This document shows positions 36,821 to 45,300 of a stretch of DNA of 64,000 bases, one piece after another. The DNA comes from Rhodocyclaceae bacterium. Its GTDB lineage: Bacteria; Pseudomonadota; Gammaproteobacteria; Burkholderiales; Rhodocyclaceae. Under the pieces are notes generated by a model that was not told the origin of the DNA, did no database searches, and saw only the letters and a program-made list of their open reading frames with translations. The stretch lies in assembly GCA_018262775.1 (NCBI GenBank), contig JADFDU010000044.1, forward strand, positions 62,001 to 126,000. The letters are read 5' to 3'. Position 1 is the stretch's first letter; every line of letters starts with the position of its first letter. The position numbers and the translations under genes were made by a program.

Positions 36821-36846
36821 GGCCGGTAGAATGGGCCGGTAGAATG
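36821..36846 (+). repeat. 13-bp perfect tandem repeat in the tsaD promoter region
   Basis: GGCCGGTAGAATG occurs twice back to back (36821-36833 and 36834-36846). Each copy contains TAGAAT, a near-consensus -10 element for plus-strand transcription towards tsaD at 36874. Confidence 0.7.
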
Positions 36847-36873
36847 CTTTTTTTGGCCCCGATCCTGGCCCTC

Positions 36874-37884
36874 ATGCTTGTTCTTGGCATCGAATCCTCC
36901 TGTGATGAAACCGGCCTTGCCTTGTACGACAGCGAACACGGCTTGCTGGCGCATGCCGTGCATTCCCAGGTGGATTTGCACGAGGCCTATGGCGGGGTCG
37001 TGCCCGAACTGGCTTCCCGCGACCATATCCGGCGTGTCGTGCCGCTGCTGCGCAAGGCGCTGAATGAGGCTGCTACTGGCCTGGGCGAGGTCGATGCCAT
37101 CGCCTATACCGCCGGTCCGGGCCTGGCCGGGGCGCTGCTGGTCGGGGCCGGCTTCGCCGAGTCGCTGGCCATGGCCCTCGCGGTGCCGGCGCTGCCGGTG
37201 CACCATCTTGAGGGCCATCTCCTCTCGCCCCTGCTCTCGGCCGATCCGCCGCGTTTTCCTTTCGTTGCCCTGTTGGTGTCAGGTGGCCATACCCAGCTGA
37301 TGCGCGTCACAGGTGTCGGTCAGTATGAACTGCTGGGAGAGACCCTGGATGACGCTGCCGGCGAAGCCTTCGACAAGACCGCCAAACTGCTTGGGCTGGG
37401 TTATCCCGGTGGACCGCAACTGGCACACCTGGCGGAACAGGGGCAGCCAGGGCGCTACACCCTGCCGCGCCCTATGTTGCATAGCGGCGACCTGAGCTTC
37501 AGCTTTTCCGGCCTGAAAACCGCCGTACTGACGCAGGTGCGCAACCGCACTCTGGATGCGCGGGACAAGGCCGATTTGTGTGCTGAATTCCAGGCGGCGA
37601 TCATCAAGGTGCTGGCGACCAAGTCACTCGCCGCACTGAAGGCGACCGGGCTGAGGCAGTTGGTGGTGGCCGGTGGCGTGGGCGCCAACCGGGCGCTACG
37701 CGCCACCTTGGATGCCGGTACGCAGGCGGCAGGGGCGCGGGTTTTTTATCCTGAAATGGAACTGTGCACCGACAATGGCGCGATGATCGCTTTTGCTGGT
37801 GCGCAAAGGCTGCTTAACGCTCCGGTGGCAAAAGGCAGTGGCCGTTTCGACGTCAGGCCGCGCTGGCCGTTAGGGGAGGTTTGA
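36874..37884 (+). CDS. tsaD: tRNA N6-adenosine threonylcarbamoyltransferase TsaD
   Basis: 336 residues from [14 protein letters not shown]. Metal-binding HxxxH is in [13 protein letters not shown], and the ATPase-like GGHTQL and the [10 protein letters not shown] motif are present. It transfers threonylcarbamoyl to A37 of ANN-reading tRNAs, with TsaB and TsaE encoded elsewhere. Divergent from rpsU, the usual proteobacterial arrangement. An in-frame ATG at 36844 adds only a hydrophobic leader and is less likely. Confidence 0.96.
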   Translation: MLVLGIESSCDETGLALYDSEHGLLAHAVHSQVDLHEAYGGVVPELASRDHIRRVVPLLRKALNEAATGLGEVDAIAYTAGPGLAGALLVGAGFAESLAMALAVPALPVHHLEGHLLSPLLSADPPRFPFVALLVSGGHTQLMRVTGVGQYELLGETLDDAAGEAFDKTAKLLGLGYPGGPQLAHLAEQGQPGRYTLPRPMLHSGDLSFSFSGLKTAVLTQVRNRTLDARDKADLCAEFQAAIIKVLATKSLAALKATGLRQLVVAGGVGANRALRATLDAGTQAAGARVFYPEMELCTDNGAMIAFAGAQRLLNAPVAKGSGRFDVRPRWPLGEV

Positions 37885-37885
37885 C

Positions 37886-38650
37886 ATGGACGTGCCGGTG
37901 AACCCTTTCAAGCGCGCCTTGCGCGAAGGCCGGCCGCAGATTGGCCTGTGGTCGGTACTGGCGGACGCGGTCGCCATCGAACTGCTCGGTGCTTCCGGTT
38001 TTGACTGGCTGCTCATCGACATGGAGCACGCGCCGAATGAACTGCCGGCCGTGCAAGCGCAACTGCAGGCCTTGCGTGGCTCGACTGCGACGCCCATCGT
38101 GCGGCCACCCTGGAACGACATGATATGGATGAAGCGCGTACTCGACCTGGGTGCGCAGACCTTGCTGATCCCGTATGTGCAGACGGCGCTGGAAGCTGCC
38201 GAGGCGGTGAGTTACATGCACTATCCGCCGGCAGGCCGCCGCGGCGTGGCGGGCGGAACGCGCGCCACGCAATGGGGCCGTATCCGGGATTATTACAAGC
38301 GTGCCGAGGACGAGTTGTGCCTGCTGGTGCAGGTGGAGTCGCGCCAGGGACTGGGAAACCTGGAGGCCATCGCTGCGACGCCTGGCGTGGACGGTATTTT
38401 CATCGGGCCGGCCGATCTGTCCGCTGACATGGGCTACTTGGGCGAGCCTAGGCATCCACATGTGCTGGGTGCCATCGAGGACGCCGTGCGACGCATCAGG
38501 CAGTCGGGCAAAGCGGCCGGCATCCTGGCGCGTGGGGAAGCGCCCGTGCGGCACTGGCTGAAGGCGGGATGCAATTTTGTTGCTGTTGGCGTGGATGCTG
38601 CCCTGCTGGTGGAGGCAGCCGACGGCCTCGCCGCGAAATTCAAGACGTAG
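37886..38650 (+). CDS. HpcH/HpaI-family class II aldolase
   Basis: 254 residues. Metal-binding and catalytic segments are IDMEHAPNEL, RPPWNDMIWMKRVLDLGAQTLLIPYVQT, QVESRQGLGNLEAIAATPGVDGIFIGPADLSADMG, all characteristic of 4-hydroxy-2-oxoheptanedioate/2-keto-3-deoxy-glucarate aldolases. It splits 4-hydroxy-2-oxoacids to pyruvate (or an analogue) and an aldehyde. One base after tsaD, so co-transcribed; no catabolic cluster is adjacent, so the substrate is open. Confidence 0.9.
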   Translation: MDVPVNPFKRALREGRPQIGLWSVLADAVAIELLGASGFDWLLIDMEHAPNELPAVQAQLQALRGSTATPIVRPPWNDMIWMKRVLDLGAQTLLIPYVQTALEAAEAVSYMHYPPAGRRGVAGGTRATQWGRIRDYYKRAEDELCLLVQVESRQGLGNLEAIAATPGVDGIFIGPADLSADMGYLGEPRHPHVLGAIEDAVRRIRQSGKAAGILARGEAPVRHWLKAGCNFVAVGVDAALLVEAADGLAAKFKT

Positions 38651-38653
38651 CGG

Positions 38654-39256
38654 TCACTTCTTGTCGCCGATCTTCGGCTCGGTGCCGGCGCGGATGCGCT
38701 GCAAGTTCTCGCTGTGGCGCCAGTACAGCAGTAGCGCGATGCAGAACACCGCGGTGAGCACGTCGCCCGAACCCAACAGCGCCAGGGCGAGGATCGGCGC
38801 AGTGATGGCGGCGGCGATGGCGCCAAGCGAGGAATAACGGAAGAACCACACCACGGCGACCCAAATCGCTATTGTGGCAAGGCCCAGCCACAGGTTGAAG
38901 CCGAGGAGCACGCCTGCGGCGGTGGCTACGCCCTTGCCACCCTTGAAGTTGAGGAAGATCGGGTGCAGATGGCCGAAAAAGGCGGCGAAGCCGGCCATGG
39001 CCACGTCCTGCGGTTGTGCGCCGTAGGCAGGGCCGAACTGCTGCACGAGGAACACCGCCAGCCAGCCTTTCGCGGCATCGCCAAGCAGGGTGAGCAGCGC
39101 CGCCAGTTTGTTGCCGCTGCGCAGCACGTTGGTGGCACCCGGATTGCCCGAGCCGTAGTTGCGTGGATCGTCCAGCCCGAAGAGGCGGCTGGTCACAACC
39201 GCGAAGGGGATGGAACCGATCAGGTAGGCCAGGATGGCAAAGCCGAGCGTAGTCAT
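38654..39256 (-). CDS. plsY: acyl-phosphate:glycerol-3-phosphate acyltransferase PlsY
   Basis: 200 residues, about five membrane helices. The three PlsY motifs are visible: LIGSIPFAVV with GSGNPGATNVLRSG, GHLHPIFLNFKGGKGVATAAG, and the C-terminal YWRHSENLQRIRAGTEPKI. It makes lysophosphatidic acid at the inner membrane, upstream of PlsC-type enzymes such as the one at 24944. Divergent from folB with 44 bases between starts; converges with the aldolase gene. Confidence 0.95.
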   Translation of the reverse strand: MTTLGFAILAYLIGSIPFAVVTSRLFGLDDPRNYGSGNPGATNVLRSGNKLAALLTLLGDAAKGWLAVFLVQQFGPAYGAQPQDVAMAGFAAFFGHLHPIFLNFKGGKGVATAAGVLLGFNLWLGLATIAIWVAVVWFFRYSSLGAIAAAITAPILALALLGSGDVLTAVFCIALLLYWRHSENLQRIRAGTEPKIGDKK

Positions 39257-39300
39257 GTCAGATAACCTAAAATCTGCGGCATTCTAATCGAGATTGTTTC

Positions 39301-39654
39301 ATGGATCGCATCTTCATAGAGGAACTGCGCGTCGAGGCCTGGGTTGGCATCTATCCGCGCGAGCGCGCGGCACGGCAGACCATCGAGATCAGCCTCGAGT
39401 TCGGCGTGCCCGACGCCGCGGCGCAGCATGATGATATCGCCGACACCATCGATTACGCCGAAGTGATTGCGCGTATCCGCAAGGAACTCGGCGAGCGCCA
39501 TTTCAACCTGCTGGAAACGCTGGGGGAATATGTCGTGGCGCTGCTCACCGGAGATTTCCGCGCGCCCTGGGTGAAAATTTCCATTGCCAAGACCGGTGTG
39601 GCGAGGGGGGTCAAGCGGGTCGGCGTGGCTATCGAGCGGGGCAGGCTGGGCTAG
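39301..39654 (+). CDS. folB: dihydroneopterin aldolase
   Basis: 117 residues. FIEELRVEAWVGIYPRERAARQTIEISLEF at the N-terminus, the catalytic region DTIDYAEVIARIR and FNLLETLGEYVV fit FolB, which splits dihydroneopterin in folate synthesis. Adjacent plsY-folB is a conserved pair. The stop overlaps the ybaK stop by four bases in a tail-to-tail arrangement. Confidence 0.94.
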   Translation: MDRIFIEELRVEAWVGIYPRERAARQTIEISLEFGVPDAAAQHDDIADTIDYAEVIARIRKELGERHFNLLETLGEYVVALLTGDFRAPWVKISIAKTGVARGVKRVGVAIERGRLG

Positions 39655-40142
39655 TCGGCCAAGCCGCACTCCACCTGTATGGGCGTCAGCACGCGGATGA
39701 TTTCGTGCGGCTGCACGCCGACGAGGAAACCGCGCCGGCCGCCGTTGATGTAGATCAGCGGCAGGTCGAGGATAGTCTTCTCGACATACACCTGCAGGGC
39801 CTTCTTCGTGCCGAAGGGAGAGGTGCCGCCTACCCTGTAGCCCGTGTGGCGCTGCGCGACCTCGGGTTTGCAGAGGGAGACGCTCTTGACGCCGAGTTGC
39901 CGCGCCAGGTTCTTCGTGGACACCTTGCGGTCGCCGTGCATCAGCACGATCAGGGGTTTGTCGGTTTCGTCCTCCATCACCAGCGTTTTCACGACGGCGT
40001 GCTCGTCGACGTTCAGTTCGCGCGCCGACGTGCGCGTGCCGCCGTGCTCCTCGTACTCGTAGAAGTGATTGGAATGGGCGACATGATGCTGCCGGAGAAA
40101 CCGGGTCACGGGCGTTTCCGGGGCATGATCCTCATGTTTCAT
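39651..40142 (-). CDS. ybaK: Cys-tRNA(Pro)/Cys-tRNA deacylase YbaK-type
   Basis: 163 residues from the ATG at 40142. The family segments GTRTSARELNVDEHAVVKTLVME, KVSTKNLARQLGVKSVSLCKPEVAQRHTGYRVGGTSPFGTKKALQVY and IYINGGRRGFLVGVQPHEI include the catalytic lysine region and GG-SPFG motif of YbaK. It hydrolyses Cys-tRNA(Pro) to protect translation. Upstream lies the candidate small RNA gene transcribed in the opposite direction. Confidence 0.93.
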   Translation of the reverse strand: MKHEDHAPETPVTRFLRQHHVAHSNHFYEYEEHGGTRTSARELNVDEHAVVKTLVMEDETDKPLIVLMHGDRKVSTKNLARQLGVKSVSLCKPEVAQRHTGYRVGGTSPFGTKKALQVYVEKTILDLPLIYINGGRRGFLVGVQPHEIIRVLTPIQVECGLAD

Positions 40143-40194
40143 AAGGCTTAATTTTACCCATGACAGCCACCCGTGACAGCCTTGAATATTCAGC

Positions 40195-40223
40195 TTGAAC
40201 ATCAGGCGTCGGCGGGCTATAAA
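40195..40223 (+). promoter_or_regulatory. sigma-70 promoter of the candidate small RNA
   Basis: TTGAAC (40195-40200), a 17-base spacer, TATAAA (40218-40223). Four of six -35 positions and five of six -10 positions match consensus. It points away from ybaK and towards a hairpin-rich, ATG-free stretch; no annotated plus-strand gene lies downstream before xerD, which is on the other strand. Confidence 0.6.
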
Positions 40224-40229
40224 GAAAGT

Positions 40230-40387
40230 GTTCCCATCACTTGGAGAACGCGTCGGAAGAAACTGGAAGCATCGTTTCACCGAAGTAGCCCCCTTACGGG
40301 ATCATCGATCCCGCCCTGCGCCCCCTAAAGGCGCTGCGTCGAAGTCGACGCACGAGAGCCCCGCAATCGCGGGGCTTCTCAATTTAA
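40230..40387 (+). ncRNA. candidate structured small RNA, about 155 nt, unknown family
   Basis: Between a good promoter and a terminator-like hairpin the plus strand contains no ATG and can fold into a row of local hairpins: 40230-40249 (one bulge), 40259-40278 (short), 40297-40313 (CGGGATC/GATCCCG), 40318-40334 (GCGCC/GGCGC), 40335-40352 (TGCGTCG/CGACGCA) and 40357-40376. The start of the first hairpin coincides with the predicted transcription start. It does not look like 6S, tmRNA, 4.5S, RNase P or a riboswitch I know. The flanking genes ybaK and xerD both lie on the minus strand, so the unit is independent of them. Inference only; no transcript evidence. Confidence 0.5.
40357..40387 (+). 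terminator. terminator-like hairpin ending the candidate small RNA
   Basis: AGCCCCGC-AATC-GCGGGGCT is an eight-base perfect stem with a four-base loop, followed on the plus strand by TCTCAATTT. The U-tract is interrupted but clearly better than on the minus strand, where GCTCTCGTGCG follows. Confidence 0.6.
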
Positions 40388-40400
40388 GGACTTCTTTCGT

Positions 40401-41321
40401 TCAGCCGCGGGGATGGTGCTGGGCGTGCAGTTGCTTGAGCCGCTCCCGGGCGACGTGAGTGTAGACTTGGGTTGTCGAAATATCCGCATGACCGAGCAGC
40501 AACTGCACGACGCGCAGGTCGGCGCCGTGGTTGATCAGATGGGTGGCGAAGGCGTGGCGCAGCGTGTGCGGCGAGATGCGCGCCGGATCGATGTCTGCCA
40601 GTGAAGCGTAGCGCTTGACCAGGTTCCAGAACATCTGTCGCGACAGCCCGGTGCCGCGGCGCGTGACGAATACCGCATCGCAGTTGCGGCCGGCAAGCAA
40701 GCCTGCCCGCGCGTCTTTCTGATAACGCGCGATCCAGTCCAGCGCCTCCTGTCCGAGGGGCACCAGCCGTTCCTTCGCGCCTTTGCCGAACACGCGCACC
40801 ACGCCCTCGTTCATGCCGATCTCGAACAGCTTCAGGGCGACCAGTTCGGAGACGCGCAAGCCCGTGGCGTAGAGCACTTCGAGCATGGCGCGATCGCGCA
40901 GGCCGAGCGCCGTGTCGCAATCCGGCGCCGTCAGCAGCGCTTCCACCTGGGCCTCCGACAGCGTTTTGGGAAAGCGCTCAGGCCGCGGCGGCGGCTCGAT
41001 GTTCAGCGTGGGATCGGCCTGGATTTTGCCGATGGTCAGCAGGTGCTGATAGAAGCGGCGCAGGGCGGAAATCAGGCGACGCTGGCTGGTCGATTTGGCG
41101 CGTCGGCTGAAATCGCGCAGATAGTCGTGGATGTCGACCGGCGAGACCTGCTCAAGCGGCACGCTGCGAGCGCCAAGCCATGCGGAAAATTGCATCAGGT
41201 CGGCGCGATAGCTCGCCAGGGTGTTTTTCGACAGGCCGGCTTCAAGCCACAACGTGTCCGTGAAAGCATCCAGGAATGCCTGGTCGGTTGCGCAGAGTGC
41301 GGGCCTGGGGGTTCGAGTCAA
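40401..41321 (-). CDS. xerD: site-specific tyrosine recombinase XerD
   Basis: 306 residues. An N-terminal SAM-like domain (about 10-100) precedes the catalytic domain with Arg in LYATGLRVSELVAL, HxxR in SPHTLRHAFATHLINHG and the later His and Tyr in LLGHADISTTQVYTHVARERLKQLHAQHHPRG. With XerC it resolves chromosome dimers at dif. The TTG start overlaps the ogt stop (TTGA), so xerD is the last gene of the TAXI-TRAP transcript. Confidence 0.93.
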   Translation of the reverse strand: MTRTPRPALCATDQAFLDAFTDTLWLEAGLSKNTLASYRADLMQFSAWLGARSVPLEQVSPVDIHDYLRDFSRRAKSTSQRRLISALRRFYQHLLTIGKIQADPTLNIEPPPRPERFPKTLSEAQVEALLTAPDCDTALGLRDRAMLEVLYATGLRVSELVALKLFEIGMNEGVVRVFGKGAKERLVPLGQEALDWIARYQKDARAGLLAGRNCDAVFVTRRGTGLSRQMFWNLVKRYASLADIDPARISPHTLRHAFATHLINHGADLRVVQLLLGHADISTTQVYTHVARERLKQLHAQHHPRG

Positions 41322-41788
41322 AGCGCCCCTTCGTGCGCCAGCAGCCAGCGTTTGGTGTCGAGCAGATAGCCGTCGCGCGCGTTGGCGAAGCCACCCATGC
41401 CACTCTTACTGACCACCCGGTGACAGGGCACGATCAGCGGATACGGATTGCGACCGCAGGCATGGCCTACCGCCCGCGGGGCGCTTTGCAGATTCCTGGC
41501 GATCTCGCCATAGCTCAGAGTGGTGCCCGTCGCAATGGCGGCAATGGCCTGCCAGACATTGCGCTGGAAGGCGGTGCCGGCGGGTTTTAGCGGCAGGGTG
41601 AAACGTGCTTGCGGATTGGCGAGATAGGCGGCCAACTGAGTGCCGGTGCGCGCGGCAAGCGCATTCTTCGGCGCCACCGGCTTTGTGCCGGGCGGCAGAA
41701 AAGAAATTTCGGAAACGAAATTGCCCTCGGTGCGCACGCCCAGCGCGCCGAAAGGGGCGGCAATGATCGCATCGAATTCATCGGGCAC
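41318..41788 (-). CDS. ogt: methylated-DNA-protein-cysteine methyltransferase
   Basis: 156 residues from the GTG at 41788, which has AAGGAGG five bases upstream; the frame extends further but inside the preceding gene. The active site is PLIVPCHRVV with the acceptor cysteine, preceded by the helix-turn-helix NVWQAIAAIATGTTLSYGEIARNLQSAPRAVGHACGRNP. It removes methyl groups from O6-methylguanine in a suicide reaction. It overlaps the DUF1850 gene by 11 bases and xerD by four. Confidence 0.93.
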   Translation of the reverse strand: MPDEFDAIIAAPFGALGVRTEGNFVSEISFLPPGTKPVAPKNALAARTGTQLAAYLANPQARFTLPLKPAGTAFQRNVWQAIAAIATGTTLSYGEIARNLQSAPRAVGHACGRNPYPLIVPCHRVVSKSGMGGFANARDGYLLDTKRWLLAHEGAL

Positions 41789-42167
41789 GATCGCCTCCTT
41801 CGCAGGCATGGAGTTCCAAAGGTTCATTCTCCGCGCCGCCCGCCAGTTCGGCAAGCGGGCGGCAGCGATGCGCGACGCAGAACTCATAGTCAGCGGTGAA
41901 ATCGGAGTTGGCGAGGCGTAGCCGCTCAAGCGGGGCAAGGTGCGGCGTATAGCGCCAGACGCCGTTCTCCAGCACTGCGCCTGCGGGCGGCTCCATGCCG
42001 GCGCCGCTGCCGCGAATGCGCGCCTCGACGAGGTGCAACTGCCCCGCTTCGATGCGCCAGTCCTCCTCCCAGCGGATCTTCTCGATGGAATGTGTCCACG
42101 CCAGGGTGAAGGTCTGCAACGGCAGGAAAATGAGCAGGGAACCCGCGGCGATGCAAAGACCGCTCAT
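41778..42167 (-). CDS. DUF1850 domain-containing protein (TRAP-associated)
   Basis: 129 residues. One N-terminal hydrophobic segment (SGLCIAAGSLLIFLPLQ) acts as a signal anchor, followed by a beta-rich domain with ETL-type ends around FTLAWTHSIEKIRWEEDWRIE and the later FCVAHRCRPLAEL with two cysteines. DUF1850 proteins are regularly encoded next to TAXI-type TRAP permeases, as here, and are presumed accessory. The start overlaps the permease stop in an ATGA arrangement. Confidence 0.82.
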   Translation of the reverse strand: MSGLCIAAGSLLIFLPLQTFTLAWTHSIEKIRWEEDWRIEAGQLHLVEARIRGSGAGMEPPAGAVLENGVWRYTPHLAPLERLRLANSDFTADYEFCVAHRCRPLAELAGGAENEPLELHACEGGDRAR

Positions 42168-44215
42168 GCGGCGATGGCCGCCTTGCGCGCACGCCAGACA
42201 TGCCAGGCAATGGAAACCGCGACGAGGGCGAAGCCGATCTCGTCCGTCGCCGGCAGGGCGACGATGAGAAAGCCGGCAGCAAGCACTGCGAGAATGCGCT
42301 CGGGCCAGGTCATGTGTGTTCTCAAGTAGCCGATCGAGGCCGCGCCCCACAAGCCGATGGCCAAGACCGCCTTGAAAACGATGTAGGCCGTGTCCAACCA
42401 GGTGCCGCCCTGCAGCATGAGCGCCGGCGCATAGACCGCCATGTAGGGCACGACGAAACCGGCCGCGGCGATGCGGATCGCCTGCATGCCGATCTGCAGG
42501 GCCGGGGCCTGGGCGATGGGTGAGGCGGCGAAGGCCGCCAGCGCCACGGGCGGCGTGAGGTCGGCCATGATGCCGAAATAGAAGACGAACATGTGCGAGA
42601 CGATCAACGGTACGCCGAGTACAAGCAGGGCCGGCGCCGCCAGCGAGCTGGTGATGATGTAGTTGGGAATGGTGGGGATGCCCATGCCCAGCATGAGGCA
42701 GACCAGCATGGTCAGCAGCAGCGACAGGAACAGGCTGTCAGCGCCCAGTTGGATGATGAAGCCGGCGAAGCTGGTGGCCACACCAGTGAGGGTAATGACG
42801 CCGATGATCACGCCCACCAGGGCGCAGGCGACGCCGACGGGCAGGGCGTGGCGCGCGCCATCGGCCAGTGCATTGACCGCCAGTTGCAGCGTCTCGCGCC
42901 CGCCGCGGACGAAGAAACAGACGACGGCGAGCGCGCCCGTGACGACGAAGAACACGCCCACGCCGAATTTGAAAAAGGCGGCGCTGGCGAGTCCCAGCGC
43001 GATCCAGAAGGCGACCCGCAGGCCGGTGAAAGTCAGTCGCGCCGCTACGGCGATGCCGAGGATGAGGATGGCCGTGAGCCCCAGCCCCACCGTGCCGGAG
43101 AACAGCGGCGTGTAGCCGGAAAACAGCAGCCACACCAGGGCGGCGAGCGGCAGGATCAGGTACCAGCCCTTGCGTATTGCGGCCCACGCATCCGGGCATT
43201 CCGACTTGGGCAGGCCGTGCAGGCTCATGCGCCCGGCTTCCAGATGCACCATCCAGAAGGCGGAGGCAAAATACAGCAGGGCCGGAATGGTGGCCGCCTT
43301 GACCACTTCGACATAGGGCACATTGATCGTCTCGGCCATGATGAAGGCCACGGCACCCATCACCGGCGGCATGATCTGGCCGCCCATGCTGGAAGTCGCC
43401 TCGACGCCGCCGGCGAACTCCGCGCGGTAACCGAAGCGCTTCATGAGCGGAATCGTGAACTGCCCGGTGGTGACCACATTGGCCACACCGGAACCGTTGA
43501 TCGTGCCCATGAGGCCGGAGGAAATTACCGAGACCTTGGCCGGGCCGCCCTTGGTATGGCCGACGGTGCCCATGGCGAAATCGGTGAACAGCCGGATCAT
43601 GCCCGCCTGCTCGAGAAACGAGCCGAAGAGAATGAACAGAAAAATGTAGGTGGACGAGACGTAGGTCGGAATGCCGTAGATGCCCTCCGTGCCGAAGCCC
43701 AACTGGTCGACCACCTGGCTGAAGGCATAGCCGCGATGCGCCAGCCCCCCCGGCAGGAGGTTGCCGAACAAGGCATAGGCGAGAAAGGCGCCGCAGATGA
43801 GCGGCAGGGCCGGCCCCATGATGCGCCGTGCCGCCTCGAAGACCAGGGCGATGCTGACGATGCCCACCGTCAGGTCGAGCTGCGTCGGGTCACCCGCCCG
43901 CAATATGAGATCGCCCTCGAAAATCCAGTGGTAGAACGCCAGGATGAAACCCGTTCCGCCGAGGAGCCAGGCCACGCCCGGCACGGGACGTCGCTGCGCA
44001 CTGAAGCCGGGGAAGAGGGCGAAGGTCATCAACAGCAGGAAGCCGACGTGGATGGCCCGCACCACCACGCTGGAGAGCGGGCTGAAGGCAGCGGTGACGA
44101 CCTGGAAGGCAGAAAAGGCGACAGCGATGAGAAATAGCACGCGGCCACGCGTCCCGGCCGCCCAGCCGAATTCGCGGGCCAGGCCGGGCGCTTCGTTATG
44201 CGGGGATGTGGACAT
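42164..44215 (-). CDS. TRAP transporter permease, fused small and large subunits (DctQM type, TAXI class)
   Basis: 683 residues with many membrane helices. The first part (about 20-130) replaces the small DctQ subunit; the remainder is the DctM large subunit with TKGGPAKVSVISSGLMGTINGSGVANVVTTGQFTIPLMKRFGY and SSMGGQIMPPVMGAVAFIMAE, hallmarks of TAXI-TRAP permeases. It imports an organic acid or similar substrate driven by an ion gradient, using the binding protein encoded upstream. Substrate unknown. A 15-bp hairpin sits between the two genes. Confidence 0.93.
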   Translation of the reverse strand: MSTSPHNEAPGLAREFGWAAGTRGRVLFLIAVAFSAFQVVTAAFSPLSSVVVRAIHVGFLLLMTFALFPGFSAQRRPVPGVAWLLGGTGFILAFYHWIFEGDLILRAGDPTQLDLTVGIVSIALVFEAARRIMGPALPLICGAFLAYALFGNLLPGGLAHRGYAFSQVVDQLGFGTEGIYGIPTYVSSTYIFLFILFGSFLEQAGMIRLFTDFAMGTVGHTKGGPAKVSVISSGLMGTINGSGVANVVTTGQFTIPLMKRFGYRAEFAGGVEATSSMGGQIMPPVMGAVAFIMAETINVPYVEVVKAATIPALLYFASAFWMVHLEAGRMSLHGLPKSECPDAWAAIRKGWYLILPLAALVWLLFSGYTPLFSGTVGLGLTAILILGIAVAARLTFTGLRVAFWIALGLASAAFFKFGVGVFFVVTGALAVVCFFVRGGRETLQLAVNALADGARHALPVGVACALVGVIIGVITLTGVATSFAGFIIQLGADSLFLSLLLTMLVCLMLGMGIPTIPNYIITSSLAAPALLVLGVPLIVSHMFVFYFGIMADLTPPVALAAFAASPIAQAPALQIGMQAIRIAAAGFVVPYMAVYAPALMLQGGTWLDTAYIVFKAVLAIGLWGAASIGYLRTHMTWPERILAVLAAGFLIVALPATDEIGFALVAVSIAWHVWRARKAAIAA

Positions 44216-44309
44216 GGGGGCGCGGAAGATCCCGGGTCATGGCGCGGCTGCTTGCATCGGGCACCTGCAATACCCGCGGAAAGTCAGCGGTGGCAACACG
44301 GCGTTGGGA

Positions 44310-44341
44310 CACCCGGCGCCCGGCACGCCGGGCGCCGGGTG
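44310..44341 (-). other. 15-bp perfect hairpin between TAXI binding protein and permease genes
   Basis: CACCCGGCGCCCGGC (44310-44324) pairs completely with GCCGGGCGCCGGGTG (44327-44341). There is no U-tract on the minus strand, so it is better read as an RNA-stability element at the 3' end of the binding-protein message than as a terminator. Such elements often raise the ratio of binding protein to permease. Confidence 0.75.
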
Positions 44342-44349
44342 AGGTGTGT

Positions 44350-45300
44350 TTATTTCAGCAAACCGACTTCGCGATAGTATTTTTCCGCGCCCGGATGCAG
44401 CGGCAGCGGCATGCCCTTGAGGGCGTTCTCGCGCTTGATGGCCTTGGCGGCGGCGTGCGCGGCCACCATCATGTCGAGGTTGTCGTACATGGCCTTGGTC
44501 ATCTGGTACACCAGATCGACTGGAACGCCTTCGTGGCTGACGAGGAAGTTGGCAATGGCGGCGGTGGGCACGTCGGCGGTCTGTCCCTGATAGGTGTTCG
44601 CCGGAATGATGGCCGCTTGATAGGCCGCGTCACCCACCTTGGCAACGACATCGGCCGGGATCGACACCACGACGATGTTCACCGAAGTGGCCAGGTCGCG
44701 GATCGAGGCCACGCCCAGGCCGGCGGATTGCAGAGTGACGTCGAGCTGACGGTTCTTGATCAGTTCCACTGACTCGCCGAAGGGCAGATATTCCACCTTG
44801 GCAAAATCAGCGTAGGTGAGTCCGGCGGCCTTGAGGATGGAGCGGGCGTTGAGCTCGGTGCCCGACTTGGGCGCGCCGACGGAGATGCGCTTGCCTTTCA
44901 GGTCGGCCATGGTCTTGATGCCTGAATCGGCCGCGGCGACGATCTGGATGTAATTGCTGTAAGTGGCGGAAACGCCGCGCAGTTTGTTCAGCGGCGTCTT
45001 GAAGCCGGCTTCGGCGTCTCCCTTCCAGGCCAGCGACAGCGCGTCGCCCAGGGTGAGTGCGATCTCGCCGCGGCCGGCCTGCAGCAGGTTGAGGTTCTCC
45101 GCAGAGGCTTTGGTCGATTGCACCGTGGCCTTGGCGGAAGGAATGGCCTTGCTGTAGATCTGCGTCAGAGATACGCCGAGCGGATAGTAGATGCCGCTGG
45201 TGCCGCCGGTCAGCACATTGATGAACTGCTGCGCCTGGGCGCTCACGGCAAAGAGGGTGCCGGCGGCGAAGGCCAACAGGGTGCGATATGGAATTTTCAT
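44350..45300 (-). CDS. TAXI-family TRAP transporter solute-binding protein
   Basis: 316 residues with a signal peptide ending VSAQAQQ (about residue 24). The family signature LTGGTSGIYYPLGVSLTQIYSK follows immediately, then AENLNLLQAGRGEIALTLGDALSLAWKG and GVGKxISVGAPKSGTELNAR-like segments (here KGKRISVGAPKSGTELNARSIL). It captures substrate in the periplasm for the permease downstream. The intergenic gap to the lipoprotein hydratase gene upstream is 107 bases. Confidence 0.93.
   Translation of the reverse strand: MKIPYRTLLAFAAGTLFAVSAQAQQFINVLTGGTSGIYYPLGVSLTQIYSKAIPSAKATVQSTKASAENLNLLQAGRGEIALTLGDALSLAWKGDAEAGFKTPLNKLRGVSATYSNYIQIVAAADSGIKTMADLKGKRISVGAPKSGTELNARSILKAAGLTYADFAKVEYLPFGESVELIKNRQLDVTLQSAGLGVASIRDLATSVNIVVVSIPADVVAKVGDAAYQAAIIPANTYQGQTADVPTAAIANFLVSHEGVPVDLVYQMTKAMYDNLDMMVAAHAAAKAIKRENALKGMPLPLHPGAEKYYREVGLLK

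Noticed and set aside
40401-41321. XerD as a phage or integron integrase marking an island
   Set aside because: Length, motifs and operon context fit housekeeping XerD; no att duplications or mobile genes nearby.
42593-44137. 514-residue plus-strand open frame rich in D, E, R, H, Q
   Set aside because: Lies antisense to the TRAP permease, which has clear family motifs; the composition is the usual antisense shadow of a hydrophobic GC-rich gene.
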